A stretch of DNA of 46,843 bases from Methylomonas koyamae. GTDB taxonomy: Bacteria > Pseudomonadota > Gammaproteobacteria > Methylococcales > Methylomonadaceae. The notes below the pieces were generated by a model. That model was not told where the DNA came from. It did no database searches and worked only from the letters and a program-made list of their open reading frames with translations. Position numbers and translations under genes: made by a program. The stretch spans positions 1 to 46,843 of the forward strand of contig NZ_PPPU01000038.1 of NCBI RefSeq assembly GCF_006483455.1, in the 5' to 3' direction. Below are positions 7,016-18,031 of this stretch, in pieces; positions within the stretch are counted from its first letter, which is position 1, and every line of letters begins with the position of its first letter.

Positions 7016-8428
7016 TCATTGTGCGTAATCCAAAGGTGCGGCGACCGCGGCCTGAAAGTCGGCATGGGCCTTGAACAGGCTGGCTGCCGCATCGGCGGCT
7101 TGCAGCGTCGCGTCGCCACTGGCTATTTCACGTAGATTGACAAATAACAAAGTCGTTTCACCCCATTCGAAGCGAGTGCGTTCCCCTTCCTCCAACTGAC
7201 GGGCCGCTTGCCGCTGCTGTTCGCTCAGCGTTAGCCGTTGGCGGGCGGCGTTCAAGGCTGACAGCACATCCTTCACTTCAGCATTGATCCTGTCCTCGGT
7301 GCCGGTACGCTCCCAGCGCAGACGCTTTAAATTCGCCGCTGCCGTTTGCGCCCGACCGCCGGCGACCCGTTGTTGTAGCGGTATATCGACATTCAAACCC
7401 AGATAGAGTTCGTCGCGGTTCAATTTTTCTTTGGCATAACCGATATCGCTGGCGCCCATCACCGAGAAATCCACGGCCGGGTTGCGCTGGTTGTTTTGCA
7501 AAGCCAGTTCGGTCTCGGTCTGCTGACTCTGCAATTCCAAACGTTTCAATTCCGGTCGTTGGCTGCGGGCCAAATGAGCGGCGTTTTCGAAATCCGCTTC
7601 AATTTTCGGCTCGCGTTCCGGAAAGCCGCTCGGCAGCAACTCGTCGGTGGGCAATTGCGGTTGGCCGTCGGCGTCGCGCCAATACAAAGACAATTGAATC
7701 GCGCTTTGCTCCAGCATACGTTTGGCGGCAACCAGTCGCTCGCGGCGCTCGATGATGGCCCGCTGGTTGTCCAGCGCTTCGAAATCCGGAATATCGCCGG
7801 CGGCGACTCGCTGCAGAATGCCGTCGTTACGCTGTTCGGCAATTTGCAGCAGTTGCGTCGCGGTGCGGGCGCGCAGACCGGCCAAGACCCAGTCCCAATA
7901 GCGGTGGCTGGCCTGGCGGCGCACTTCCAATAAGACTTGATCGAACTCGTGGTTGGCGATCAATTTGCCGAGTTCGGCCTGCTGGAGGCTGGCGCGGCGG
8001 CGGTCGATCTCGCGGTTACGCCACAACGGGATGTTGACGCCGATTCGCGCCTCACCGTCGTCCGCAGTCTGGCTTTTGCCTTCGTAGACCGGATATTGGC
8101 CGGTGCCGCGCCGCCAGCCGCCGAAAAAAGTCGCGCCCCAAAGGGTCGTCGGTTGTTCGATCACCACATCGTAATTGCGACTCTCGTACATACCGGCCAC
8201 CGACCAGCGGTTTTGCGATTTCAATAAGGTATCGAAGCCGCCTTCTGCGGTTTGCAGCTCGCCGTCGGCGACTTGCTTACGCTGCTCCGCCGCCAGTAAG
8301 CCCGGAAACGCCCGCAAAGCCGCGTCCAACACTTCCGCCAAAGCCAGCGGCCGCGGTGCGGGCGCTGGCTCCGCCGAGGCCAGCAGCGGCAACCAGACTA
8401 AGATCAGAATCGCTGCTCTGGTTTTCAT
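7016..8428 (-). CDS. TolC-family outer membrane efflux protein
   Basis: A 470-residue outer membrane channel of the TolC/OEP family. The signal peptide is cleaved after LASA (residue 19). Two repeated alpha-barrel halves follow, rich in Gln, Arg and Leu, with RQASHRYWDWVLAG, GVNIPLWRN and the matching LGLNVDIPLQQR in the second half. Trimers would form the outer-membrane duct for the HlyD adaptor and ABC protein encoded just upstream. It overlaps the HlyD gene by 4 bases (ATGA). The substrate is unknown; no cargo gene with RTX or GG-leader features lies nearby. Confidence 0.9.
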   Translation of the reverse strand: MKTRAAILILVWLPLLASAEPAPAPRPLALAEVLDAALRAFPGLLAAEQRKQVADGELQTAEGGFDTLLKSQNRWSVAGMYESRNYDVVIEQPTTLWGATFFGGWRRGTGQYPVYEGKSQTADDGEARIGVNIPLWRNREIDRRRASLQQAELGKLIANHEFDQVLLEVRRQASHRYWDWVLAGLRARTATQLLQIAEQRNDGILQRVAAGDIPDFEALDNQRAIIERRERLVAAKRMLEQSAIQLSLYWRDADGQPQLPTDELLPSGFPEREPKIEADFENAAHLARSQRPELKRLELQSQQTETELALQNNQRNPAVDFSVMGASDIGYAKEKLNRDELYLGLNVDIPLQQRVAGGRAQTAAANLKRLRWERTGTEDRINAEVKDVLSALNAARQRLTLSEQQRQAARQLEEGERTRFEWGETTLLFVNLREIASGDATLQAADAAASLFKAHADFQAAVAAPLDYAQ

Positions 8429-9780
8429 TCTTTTTTCTCGCCACTATCGGCTTTCTTGTCATCGCCTTTACCGGCGTCCTTGACTTCGGGCTCCGGCAAT
8501 ACCAGCGGCGGGAAGCCGTTGAAGATCCGCCACAATTCGTAGCCCAGCGTGACTTGGCCGAGCAAGACCCAACCGTTGACCCTTACGCCTTGGCGGAGAA
8601 AGCGCACTTCCGGCCAAGGAATGTCGTCCGGATCCGGTTGCACCAGGATCCGAAAATGCCCCTTGCCGTCGTCGGTGGCGTCGATCAGCACTACCTGGCC
8701 GCCAAACGAACCGATCGAAAATTCGGGCCAGCCGCCGAACTGGATGGCGGGATAACCTTCGAATTGCAGCCGTACCTTGCTGCCGGAGACGATCAGCGGC
8801 AGGTCGTTGCCGTCGACCCACAATTCCACCGCGCGCTGGTCGGTGTCCGGCACCAGGATCGCCAGCGGCTGGCCGGCCTTGACCATTTCCGCATTCGGGT
8901 TGGCCAGCAAGCGCAATACCGTACCGTCGCGCGGTGCGGTGATGGTTTGGGTTTGCTGACGAGCCAGACGGGTTTCCACTTTCAGCAAGTCGGCGCGCAA
9001 ATAATTCTGGTCTTCGATAGCCTTATTCAGCTCGGCGCGGGCTTTTTCGACGCTGGCCGTGGTGTCGGCGGTCAATTTGCGCAGATCGGCGCCCACCGCG
9101 TCGACTTCGCTCTTGGATGCCGCCAGTGCCGCGTGGGCGCGGTCGAGATCGGCGCTACGTTGTGCCATTTCCAGCTGCGCCAGCTCCAGTGTCCGCCGCG
9201 AGGCCAGACCTTTGTCTTGCAATGTCTGTTGGCGGGTCAAATTCAAGGACGATGTCAAGCGGGCTGCACTGGCGGCTTCGGCGCCTTGTGCGGCTTGGCG
9301 TTGGCGTTGACGAGCCATTTCCAGTCGCGATTCGGCTGCGGCCAGGGCTTGGGGGCGGGCCTGTTCGGCCATGCGCAATTGTTCCCGAAAGGTTTCCACC
9401 CGGTTGTCGATCGCGGTTTGCCGGCCGAGCAAGGCCTGGCGTTCGCTTTCGAGCCGTTGCAGCAACAGCGGGTCGTTGTCGCGTAACTCGGCGAGCACTT
9501 CGCCGGCCTTGACCCGGCTGCCTTCCTTGACCAGCCAGCGCGAGATGCGGCCTTCCACCGGAGCGCCTACGGTTTGTTGGCGGTCGCCGGGGATATAGGC
9601 GACGACGCGGCCGATACCGCGTACGTTCTGCTGCCACGGCGTCAGTAGCAGCAGGATCAGCAGCACGAGTAGTAGCAACAACAAGGAACGGGCGATTTTG
9701 CCGGCGATCGGCGCGGTGATCGCGTCGCGCAAATCGCCCAATCCGGTGTTGGCTAGCCAGTCATCGGTGTTGCTGTGCAT
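8425..9780 (-). CDS. HlyD-family periplasmic adaptor (membrane fusion protein)
   Basis: A 451-residue membrane fusion protein. It has a short cytosolic N-terminus, one membrane helix (about 32-47, nearly all Leu/Ile/Val), a lipoyl-like half-motif (VGAPVEGRISRWLVKEGSRV), a long alpha-helical hairpin rich in Arg/Gln/Ala, a second lipoyl half (ITAPRDGTVLRL) and a beta-barrel domain. The C-terminus is a charged Lys/Asp/Glu tail. I set the start at the ATG at 9780, where AGGGAG sits about 6 bases upstream; a longer frame would overlap the ABC gene. It links the inner-membrane ABC protein to TolC. Confidence 0.92.
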   Translation of the reverse strand: MHSNTDDWLANTGLGDLRDAITAPIAGKIARSLLLLLLVLLILLLLTPWQQNVRGIGRVVAYIPGDRQQTVGAPVEGRISRWLVKEGSRVKAGEVLAELRDNDPLLLQRLESERQALLGRQTAIDNRVETFREQLRMAEQARPQALAAAESRLEMARQRQRQAAQGAEAASAARLTSSLNLTRQQTLQDKGLASRRTLELAQLEMAQRSADLDRAHAALAASKSEVDAVGADLRKLTADTTASVEKARAELNKAIEDQNYLRADLLKVETRLARQQTQTITAPRDGTVLRLLANPNAEMVKAGQPLAILVPDTDQRAVELWVDGNDLPLIVSGSKVRLQFEGYPAIQFGGWPEFSIGSFGGQVVLIDATDDGKGHFRILVQPDPDDIPWPEVRFLRQGVRVNGWVLLGQVTLGYELWRIFNGFPPLVLPEPEVKDAGKGDDKKADSGEKKE

Positions 9781-9781
9781 A

Positions 9782-11440
9782 TCATTCTCCCTTGGTATCG
9801 TTTTCGACCAAACGGCCATCGGCCAGCATGACTTGGCGCCGAAAGTGCGCCAACACCAGCGGCTCGTGGCTGACGACCAGTAAAGTCCATGGCGCATTGG
9901 GCGCCGTTAATGCTTCGAGCAGAACCGGCAGATAACGAGTGTCGATGCGGTCCAGAGCCTTGTCGATCAACAACAAGTTAGGGTTGCCGGCGATGGCCCG
10001 TGCCAGGGTCAGTCGTAATGCTTGTTCGTCGTTCAGCGGGCCGCCTTGCGGACAAAGTTCGGTCTGCATGCCCTCGGGCAGCGCCGAAACCGTCTCCAGC
10101 AGGCCGACTTGTTCCAGGGCTTGGCGAAGCTTTACCAACGGTAAATCACGTCCCAGGCTCAGGTTCTCGGCAATTGTCGCTTCTACCAGCTCGGTATGGC
10201 GAACCAGAGAGACGTGGTCGCGTAATTGGCCCAGGTTCAAATCCCGTAAGTCATGGCCGTTCAACAAGATCTGGCCGGCGCTCGGAGTGCGCAGGCCGCA
10301 GATGGTATCCAGCAAGCTACCGCGTTCGGCGCCGGTGCTTATCGCCAGTTTGTCGCCGGCAGCTAAAAGCAAATCCAGACCGTTGGCGCCGTCGCAGTAA
10401 GGGCTGTCCGGCAAACAGAGTTGGCGGATTTCCAGCCGGTAGGCAGACTCGGTAATTTCCGGTTGTCCGTCTTGCGCCGTTTCTTGTGGTAGATCCAGCA
10501 AATAGCCGATCTTGTCGACGCTGGCGACCAGTTCATAGAAGTTATCCAGGTTTTTGCCGAGTCGGGTCAGGCCGTAGACCATGGCGTTGACCACCAACTC
10601 GGCGGCAATCAACTGGCCCAGGCTGAGCTGGCGTTCGATCACCATCCAGCCGCCCATGCCCAATAAGGCGGTGTTGGCCAGGGTATGCAACACCAGAGCG
10701 CCTATGTTCTGCCTGGACAGAATTCGGAAGTGAGCAACGCAGGCTTCGAGGTAGTGGTGGGCGAACTTTTCGGTTTGCTGGTCGACGAACTCGGCGCCAG
10801 CCCGGCTTTTGCCGAGCAAGGGATTGGCGGCGATATTTTCCAGCCAGGCGGCGGCCGCGTATTTGGCTTTGGATTGTTCGATCGCGGTCGGAATCCCGCG
10901 TTTGCCCATCACGAACAGAATCAAGTACAGGGCTGCGACCAGGAATAAATCGAAGGCCAGCAGCAAAGGGTGGTAAAACGCCAGCAATATCATGCCGATC
11001 AGCGTTTGCAGCAGATAACCTAGGGTTTCCAGCAGCAAGGATGCGGCGGTCTTTTGCAGCGAGACCACGTCGAAGAAGCGATTGGCCAGCTCCGGCAAGT
11101 ACTGGTGGTCGCGCACCGACATCACAGCGTTGCGTAAGCGTTGGGCCGATGTACCGAATAAGCGTACGAACAGCCGCCGCTGTAGCATCTCCACGACGTA
11201 AAACTGTAGCGCCACCAGAGTATTGCTGAATGACAGCAATACCAGCAGGATTAGCGTCAATACCACCAGGGGTTGCAACAGCGCGCCGAAGGCGATGGTG
11301 TTTACCAGTGCCTGTACCGCGATCGGCGTGGCCAGCGACATCAAACCGATACCGACGCCGTAGGCCAGCAACGAGCCAATGTCCTCGCGTTCGGCCAGCA
11401 TGAGCTGTTTCAGGCGGTGTAGCGGATTTGATGTAGCCAT
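9782..11440 (-). CDS. ABC transporter subunit with degenerate ATPase domain
   Basis: A 552-residue half-transporter: N-terminal type I exporter membrane domain (about residues 20-310) and C-terminal nucleotide-binding domain. It has no C39 peptidase-like domain. The ATPase domain is recognisable (ICGLRTPSAGQILLNGHDLRDL, LARAIAGNPNLL, VVSHEP) but its key motifs are altered. The Walker A region reads GAERGSLLD (370-378) with no GK[ST]. The Q-loop position is His. The signature LSGGQ is LNDEQ (469-473). Walker B ends IDK (492-494) in place of DE. Only the H-loop His (525) remains. The DNA shows one intact frame, so this is not a frameshift. It is followed without gap by hlyD and tolC and starts 27 bases after ppc. 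Confidence 0.9.
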   Translation of the reverse strand: MATSNPLHRLKQLMLAEREDIGSLLAYGVGIGLMSLATPIAVQALVNTIAFGALLQPLVVLTLILLVLLSFSNTLVALQFYVVEMLQRRLFVRLFGTSAQRLRNAVMSVRDHQYLPELANRFFDVVSLQKTAASLLLETLGYLLQTLIGMILLAFYHPLLLAFDLFLVAALYLILFVMGKRGIPTAIEQSKAKYAAAAWLENIAANPLLGKSRAGAEFVDQQTEKFAHHYLEACVAHFRILSRQNIGALVLHTLANTALLGMGGWMVIERQLSLGQLIAAELVVNAMVYGLTRLGKNLDNFYELVASVDKIGYLLDLPQETAQDGQPEITESAYRLEIRQLCLPDSPYCDGANGLDLLLAAGDKLAISTGAERGSLLDTICGLRTPSAGQILLNGHDLRDLNLGQLRDHVSLVRHTELVEATIAENLSLGRDLPLVKLRQALEQVGLLETVSALPEGMQTELCPQGGPLNDEQALRLTLARAIAGNPNLLLIDKALDRIDTRYLPVLLEALTAPNAPWTLLVVSHEPLVLAHFRRQVMLADGRLVENDTKGE

Positions 11441-11467
11441 AGTGTTCTCCGTAACGGACTAGCAAGA

Positions 11468-14266
<2,799 letters not shown>

Positions 14267-14334
14267 GGGTAGTCTCGCAAAAAATTTGTCTTGATCAAAA
14301 GATATGCCTTGTTAAAAAAATAGTAAAATCGGAT

Positions 14335-14348
14335 AAATAAATTTATTT
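14335..14348. promoter_or_regulatory. AT-rich 14-bp palindrome in the ppc / nhaR divergent promoter region
   Basis: AAATAAATTTATTT is a perfect palindrome in the 109-base gap between ppc (minus) and nhaR (plus). A LysR-type site (T-N11-A, usually A/T rich) is expected near the start of a LysR-type regulator gene that represses itself, so NhaR binding is one possibility. A plus-strand -35/-10 pair TTGTTA ... ATAAAT overlaps it with an 18-base spacer. Both are pattern-based guesses. Confidence 0.35.
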
Positions 14349-14375
14349 CATAGAAAATAGCGATGTATTAAGGCC

Positions 14376-15323
14376 GTGGATAGAATCAATTACCAGCATC
14401 TTTACTATTTTTGGGTCGTTGCCAAACATGGCAGCATCAGTGCTGCCTGCGAGGTATTGCATTTGGCCCAGCCTACCATCAGCGGCCAATTGGCGATATT
14501 CGAGCAGGCCGTAGGCTGCCAATTGTTCGTCAAACAGGGGCGGAAATTGGTGTTGAGCGATACCGGGCGTGCGGTATTTCACTATGCGGAGGAGATATTC
14601 AGTCTGGGGCGCGAGTTGACGCACATGCTGAAAGGCGGCGGCGGCCGCGGCATGCGCCTGAATTTGGGTATCAGCGATGCATTGCCGAAATTGTTGTCTT
14701 ACTGTTTGGTCGAGCCTTTGTTGCGGATGGCCGAGCCGGTTCAAATCCATTGTCTGGAGGACAAGACCGAGCGTCTGCTGGCGGAGCTGGCCCTGCATGG
14801 CGTGGATCTGGTGTTGTGCGACGTACCGGCCACGCCGGCCACCGGTGCTCGAGTATTCAACCATTTTCTGGGCGAGTCGCAGGTGGCGATTTTCGCCGCT
14901 CCGGCGCTGGCCGAACGTTACCGCCGCGACTTTCCGCGTTGTCTGAACGGCGCGCCGTTTCTGTTGCCGACGGCTAATACCGCATTGCGCCGCTCGTTGG
15001 ACCAATGGTTCGATGTCAATCAAATCAGTCCGACGGTGCAGGTCGAGGTCGAAGACAGCGGCTTGTTGAAGACCTTCGGCGCCGGCGGCAGCGGCTTGTT
15101 TTTCTCGCCGCTGGCGGTGGCGGAGGCGATCGAGAACCAATACGGAGTGCGCACGTTGGGCATCGCCGACGGCGTGGTCGAGCGGTTTTATGCAGTGACC
15201 GCACAGCGGCGGCTGAAGCATCCGTTGGTGAATACGATTTTGGAGCAGGCGCAAAAAGGCTTGTTCGGCTTGTTGTCCGATACTTCGCCCGTTTCGGACT
15301 CGGCCACTGTTAGCCGCGCTTAG
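14376..15323 (+). CDS. nhaR: LysR-family transcriptional activator NhaR
   Basis: A 315-residue LysR-type regulator starting with GTG. The winged helix-turn-helix is residues 1-60 (FWVVAKHGSISAACEVLHLAQPTISGQ). The opening NYQHLYYFWVVAKHGS and the YCLVEPLLRM region are characteristic of NhaR. The family activates Na+/H+ antiporter genes in response to sodium and, in E. coli, the pgaABCD operon. No nhaA is adjacent here. A hairpin terminator follows the gene. Confidence 0.87.
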   Translation: MDRINYQHLYYFWVVAKHGSISAACEVLHLAQPTISGQLAIFEQAVGCQLFVKQGRKLVLSDTGRAVFHYAEEIFSLGRELTHMLKGGGGRGMRLNLGISDALPKLLSYCLVEPLLRMAEPVQIHCLEDKTERLLAELALHGVDLVLCDVPATPATGARVFNHFLGESQVAIFAAPALAERYRRDFPRCLNGAPFLLPTANTALRRSLDQWFDVNQISPTVQVEVEDSGLLKTFGAGGSGLFFSPLAVAEAIENQYGVRTLGIADGVVERFYAVTAQRRLKHPLVNTILEQAQKGLFGLLSDTSPVSDSATVSRA

Positions 15324-15345
15324 GCGGCTTCGCTGAGGCTCGGTT

Positions 15346-15372
15346 CGGGGCGGCCGATTTGCCCCGGTTTTT
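15346..15372 (+). terminator. Rho-independent terminator after nhaR
   Basis: Stem CGGGGC / GCCCCG with a 9-base loop, followed by G then TTTTT. It lies between the nhaR stop and lgt, so lgt needs its own promoter. Confidence 0.6.
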
Positions 15373-15417
15373 GTAACCTAGTAACCTTTAACGATCTCAA
15401 CCAAGCGCGTCACTGTC

Positions 15418-16206
15418 ATGGAACACTTGATCTGGAATATCGATCCGATTCTGGTCGATTTCGGTTTTTTAAAAATTCGCTGGTATGGTTTGTTGTTTGC
15501 CTGCGGTTTCGTCGGCAGCTTTTTGACCATGCAATGGATTTACCAGCGCGAAGGCAAGAACGTCGAGGAACTGGATACCTTGCTCTGGTATATGGTGATC
15601 GCGACCATCCTCGGCGCCAGGCTTGGGCACACGCTGATTTACGATCCGGGTTATTACCTGTCGCACCCGCTGAAAATCCTGGCGGTATGGGAGGGCGGCT
15701 TGGCCAGCCACGGTGCCACCCTGGGCATCATTCTGGCGTTGTATCTATATCGGCGCAAATACGGCGATAGCTATTTCTGGTTGCTGGACCGGGTCAGCAT
15801 TCCGACTGCATTGGCCGGCGCCTTGATCAGAATCGGCAATTTTTTCAATTCCGAAATTCTGGGTATCCCGACTGCGCAGCCGTGGGGTGTGGTGTTTTCT
15901 CGTGTCGACCACTTGCCGCGCCATCCGGTGCAGCTTTACGAAGCGTTTTGCTATCTGCTGGTTTATGTCGTTTCATTGCGAATTTATACCAAGCGCGGCG
16001 GCCAGCCCGGCTTCGTATTCGGCAGCTTTATTGCGATGCTGTTCAGCGTCCGTTTCGTACTGGAGTACTTTAAAACCGAGCAAGCCATGTACGACAACGG
16101 TATGGCGATCACCACCGGCCAGTTGTTGAGCGTGCCGTTTGTATTGGCCGGAATCGGTTGTATCGTCTGGTCGTTCCGCACGCGGGAATCCAAACCGGTC
16201 GGCTAA
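15418..16206 (+). CDS. lgt: Prolipoprotein diacylglyceryl transferase Lgt
   Basis: A 262-residue inner-membrane enzyme with about seven membrane helices. It transfers the diacylglyceryl group from phosphatidylglycerol to the lipobox cysteine, the first step of lipoprotein maturation. Family motifs: RWYGLLFA near the N-terminus, WEGGLASHGA (catalytic His98), the Lgt signature GALIRIGNFFNSEILG (Arg138, Asn141) and HPVQLYEAF. The length is typical. A short terminator-like hairpin follows. Confidence 0.96.
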   Translation: MEHLIWNIDPILVDFGFLKIRWYGLLFACGFVGSFLTMQWIYQREGKNVEELDTLLWYMVIATILGARLGHTLIYDPGYYLSHPLKILAVWEGGLASHGATLGIILALYLYRRKYGDSYFWLLDRVSIPTALAGALIRIGNFFNSEILGIPTAQPWGVVFSRVDHLPRHPVQLYEAFCYLLVYVVSLRIYTKRGGQPGFVFGSFIAMLFSVRFVLEYFKTEQAMYDNGMAITTGQLLSVPFVLAGIGCIVWSFRTRESKPVG

Positions 16207-16211
16207 TCGTT

Positions 16212-16217
16212 TATAAT
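16212..16217 (+). promoter_or_regulatory. Consensus -10 box upstream of prfB
   Basis: TATAAT just after the lgt stop. No good -35 is visible (TCCAAA at the expected distance). If used, transcription would begin near 16224 and run through the hairpin at 16235-16259 before prfB. Confidence 0.35.
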
Positions 16218-16234
16218 CACCGGTTTTTTATCTG

Positions 16235-16259
16235 CGCCGGGTTCTTTGCCCGGCGTTTT
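16235..16259 (+). terminator. Hairpin terminator between lgt and prfB
   Basis: Stem CGCCGGG / CCCGGCG with loop TTCTTTG, followed by TTTT. It probably ends lgt transcription. Because a TATAAT lies just upstream, it could instead sit in the prfB leader and attenuate it. Confidence 0.6.
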
Positions 16260-16275
16260 GTTTGAGCATAGGTTC

Positions 16276-17373
16276 ATGCAAGAAATTAATCCGATTAAAT
16301 ACAAGATTGCCGATCTGCGCGAGCGTAGCGCCGGGTTGAAGAACTATCTCGATTTCGACAGCAAAAGCGAACGGTTGGTGGAAGTTTTGCGCGAACTGGA
16401 AGATCCGGCGATCTGGAACAAACCGGAACAGGCGCAGGCGATGGGTAAGGAACGGGCGATGCTGGAAGGTATCGTCAATACCATCAAGGATCTGGAGCAA
16501 GGCCTGAATGATGCCGAGGAGTTGTTGGCAATGGCGGTCGAGGAAAACGACGCCGATACGGTCGATACCGTCGCCAGCGATCTGGAAGGCTACGAGAAAC
16601 AGGTTGCCAATCTGGAATTCCAGCGCATGTTCAGTGGCGAAATGGACCCCAACAACGCGTTTCTGGATATCCAGGCCGGTTCCGGCGGCACCGAGGCGCA
16701 GGATTGGGCATCGATGATAGAGCGCATGTATTTGCGCTGGGGCGAGGCCAAGGGCTTTAAAACCGAACTGATCGAAGAATCGCCGGGCGACGTCGCCGGT
16801 ATCAAAAGCGCGACGATCAAGTTCGAGGGCCCGTATGCCTTCGGTTGGCTGCGTACCGAAACCGGCGTGCACCGCTTGGTGCGCAAATCGCCGTTCGATT
16901 CCGGCAACCGCCGCCATACTTCGTTCGCGTCGGTGTTCGTCTCGCCGGAAATCGACGATGATATCGAAATCGACATCAACCCGGCCGATTTGCGGATCGA
17001 CGTCTACCGCGCCAGCGGCGCCGGCGGCCAGCACGTCAACCGGACCGAGTCGGCGGTGCGGATTACCCACGCGCCCAGCGGCATCGTCACCCAATGCCAA
17101 AGCGACCGCTCGCAGCACAAAAACAAAGACACGGCGATGAAGCAGCTCAAAGCCAAGCTGTACGAGATGGAAATGCTGAAACGCAGCGAAGGCTTGCAGG
17201 CGATTGAAGACTCAAAATCCGACATCGGCTGGGGTAGCCAGATTCGCTCCTACGTGCTGGACCAATCGCGGATCAAGGACCTGCGCACCAACGTCGAAAC
17301 CGGCAATACCCAGGCGGTATTGGACGGGGCGTTGGATCAGTTTATTGAGGCGAGCTTGAAGAGCGGGTTGTAA
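16276..17373 (+). CDS. prfB: Peptide chain release factor 2
   Basis: A 365-residue RF2, identical in length to the E. coli protein from the ATG at 16276; an upstream in-frame ATG at 16246 falls inside the preceding hairpin and is unlikely. It recognises UGA/UAA (tripeptide-type SPF motif in [11 protein letters not shown]) and triggers hydrolysis via GGQ (250-252, in [13 protein letters not shown]). Residue 25 is encoded CTC followed directly by GAT. The usual autoregulatory +1 frameshift site (CTT TGA C) is therefore absent, and the frame is continuous. Confidence 0.97.
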   Translation: MQEINPIKYKIADLRERSAGLKNYLDFDSKSERLVEVLRELEDPAIWNKPEQAQAMGKERAMLEGIVNTIKDLEQGLNDAEELLAMAVEENDADTVDTVASDLEGYEKQVANLEFQRMFSGEMDPNNAFLDIQAGSGGTEAQDWASMIERMYLRWGEAKGFKTELIEESPGDVAGIKSATIKFEGPYAFGWLRTETGVHRLVRKSPFDSGNRRHTSFASVFVSPEIDDDIEIDINPADLRIDVYRASGAGGQHVNRTESAVRITHAPSGIVTQCQSDRSQHKNKDTAMKQLKAKLYEMEMLKRSEGLQAIEDSKSDIGWGSQIRSYVLDQSRIKDLRTNVETGNTQAVLDGALDQFIEASLKSGL

Positions 17374-17402
17374 AACGAACCTTACCTGAACCGGAGGGCG
17401 CG

Positions 17403-17633
17403 ATGAAAAATTTTCAACGGATTACTTTCAACCCGAGTCTAATGGGTGGGAGACCTTGCATACGCAGCCTTAGGGTCACCGTTGGTACTGTGGTCGGTTT
17501 GGTTGCCAGCGGTTATTCGGTGCAGCAGATTCTCGATTTATACCCTTATTTGGAGGCTGACGATATCACCGAGGCGTTGCGTTTTGCGGCTTGGCGAGCC
17601 GAGGAGATCGAATTGCCTTTGCACGCGGCGTGA
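17403..17633 (+). CDS. DUF433 antitoxin-like protein
   Basis: A 76-residue DUF433 (VapB45-like) protein: the N-terminal part contains ITFNPSLMGGRPCIRSLRVTV and the C-terminal part is a helix-turn-helix-like SVQQILDLYPYLEADDITEALRFAAW. DUF433 proteins are paired with DUF5615 PIN-like toxins. A strong ribosome binding site GGAGGG precedes the ATG. The 3' end overlaps the next gene by GTGA, the usual coupling of antitoxin and toxin. Confidence 0.88.
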   Translation: MKNFQRITFNPSLMGGRPCIRSLRVTVGTVVGLVASGYSVQQILDLYPYLEADDITEALRFAAWRAEEIELPLHAA

Positions 17634-17998
17634 AACTATTGCTGGATATGAACTTGTCGCCGACGTGGGTGCCGGTGTTGGTTGGCGCGGGTTTCGAGGC
17701 GCTGCATTGGTCAGAAATAGGCGCAGCAAATTCCGCTGATCACGTGTTGTTTGGATGGGCGCGCGAGAATGGCGCCGTGGTTTTTACCCATGATTTGGAC
17801 TTCGGGACTTTGTTGGCGCTGACGGGTGCTGAATCGCCCAGTGTGTTTCAAATTCGCACTCAAAACATTGCACCGCAAGCGTTGGGACCGAGGGCAATCG
17901 AGCTGTTGCGGCGTTTTCATACCGAACTCGAGAACGGCGCTCTGGTTGTTGCCGACGAGTTACGTGAACGGGTGCGCTTGCTGCCGCTGGACCGATAG
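17630..17998 (+). CDS. DUF5615 (PIN-like) toxin
   Basis: A 122-residue DUF5615 protein with a PIN-type fold. It starts KLLLDMNLSPTWVPVL, has HWSEIG, and the typical VVFTHDLDFGTLLAL carrying acidic residues expected to bind metal for RNase activity. I use the GTG start at 17630, overlapping the DUF433 stop (GTGA), since the family begins with K-LLLDxNLSP; a longer frame from 17591 would lie inside the antitoxin gene. With the upstream gene it forms a type II toxin-antitoxin pair. RNase activity is inferred from the fold. Confidence 0.87.
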   Translation: MKLLLDMNLSPTWVPVLVGAGFEALHWSEIGAANSADHVLFGWARENGAVVFTHDLDFGTLLALTGAESPSVFQIRTQNIAPQALGPRAIELLRRFHTELENGALVVADELRERVRLLPLDR

Positions 17999-18031
17999 TT
18001 AATTTTTATTTTTGCTTTAGTTTTTAAAAAC

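Noticed and set aside
8356-9486. A 376-codon plus-strand open frame across the TolC start and the HlyD gene
   Set aside because: It lies antisense to two well-supported genes and its product is low complexity without domain features.
16246-16275. Upstream in-frame ATG extending RF2 by 10 residues
   Set aside because: It falls inside the terminator-like hairpin, and the ATG at 16276 gives exactly the family start (MQEINP).
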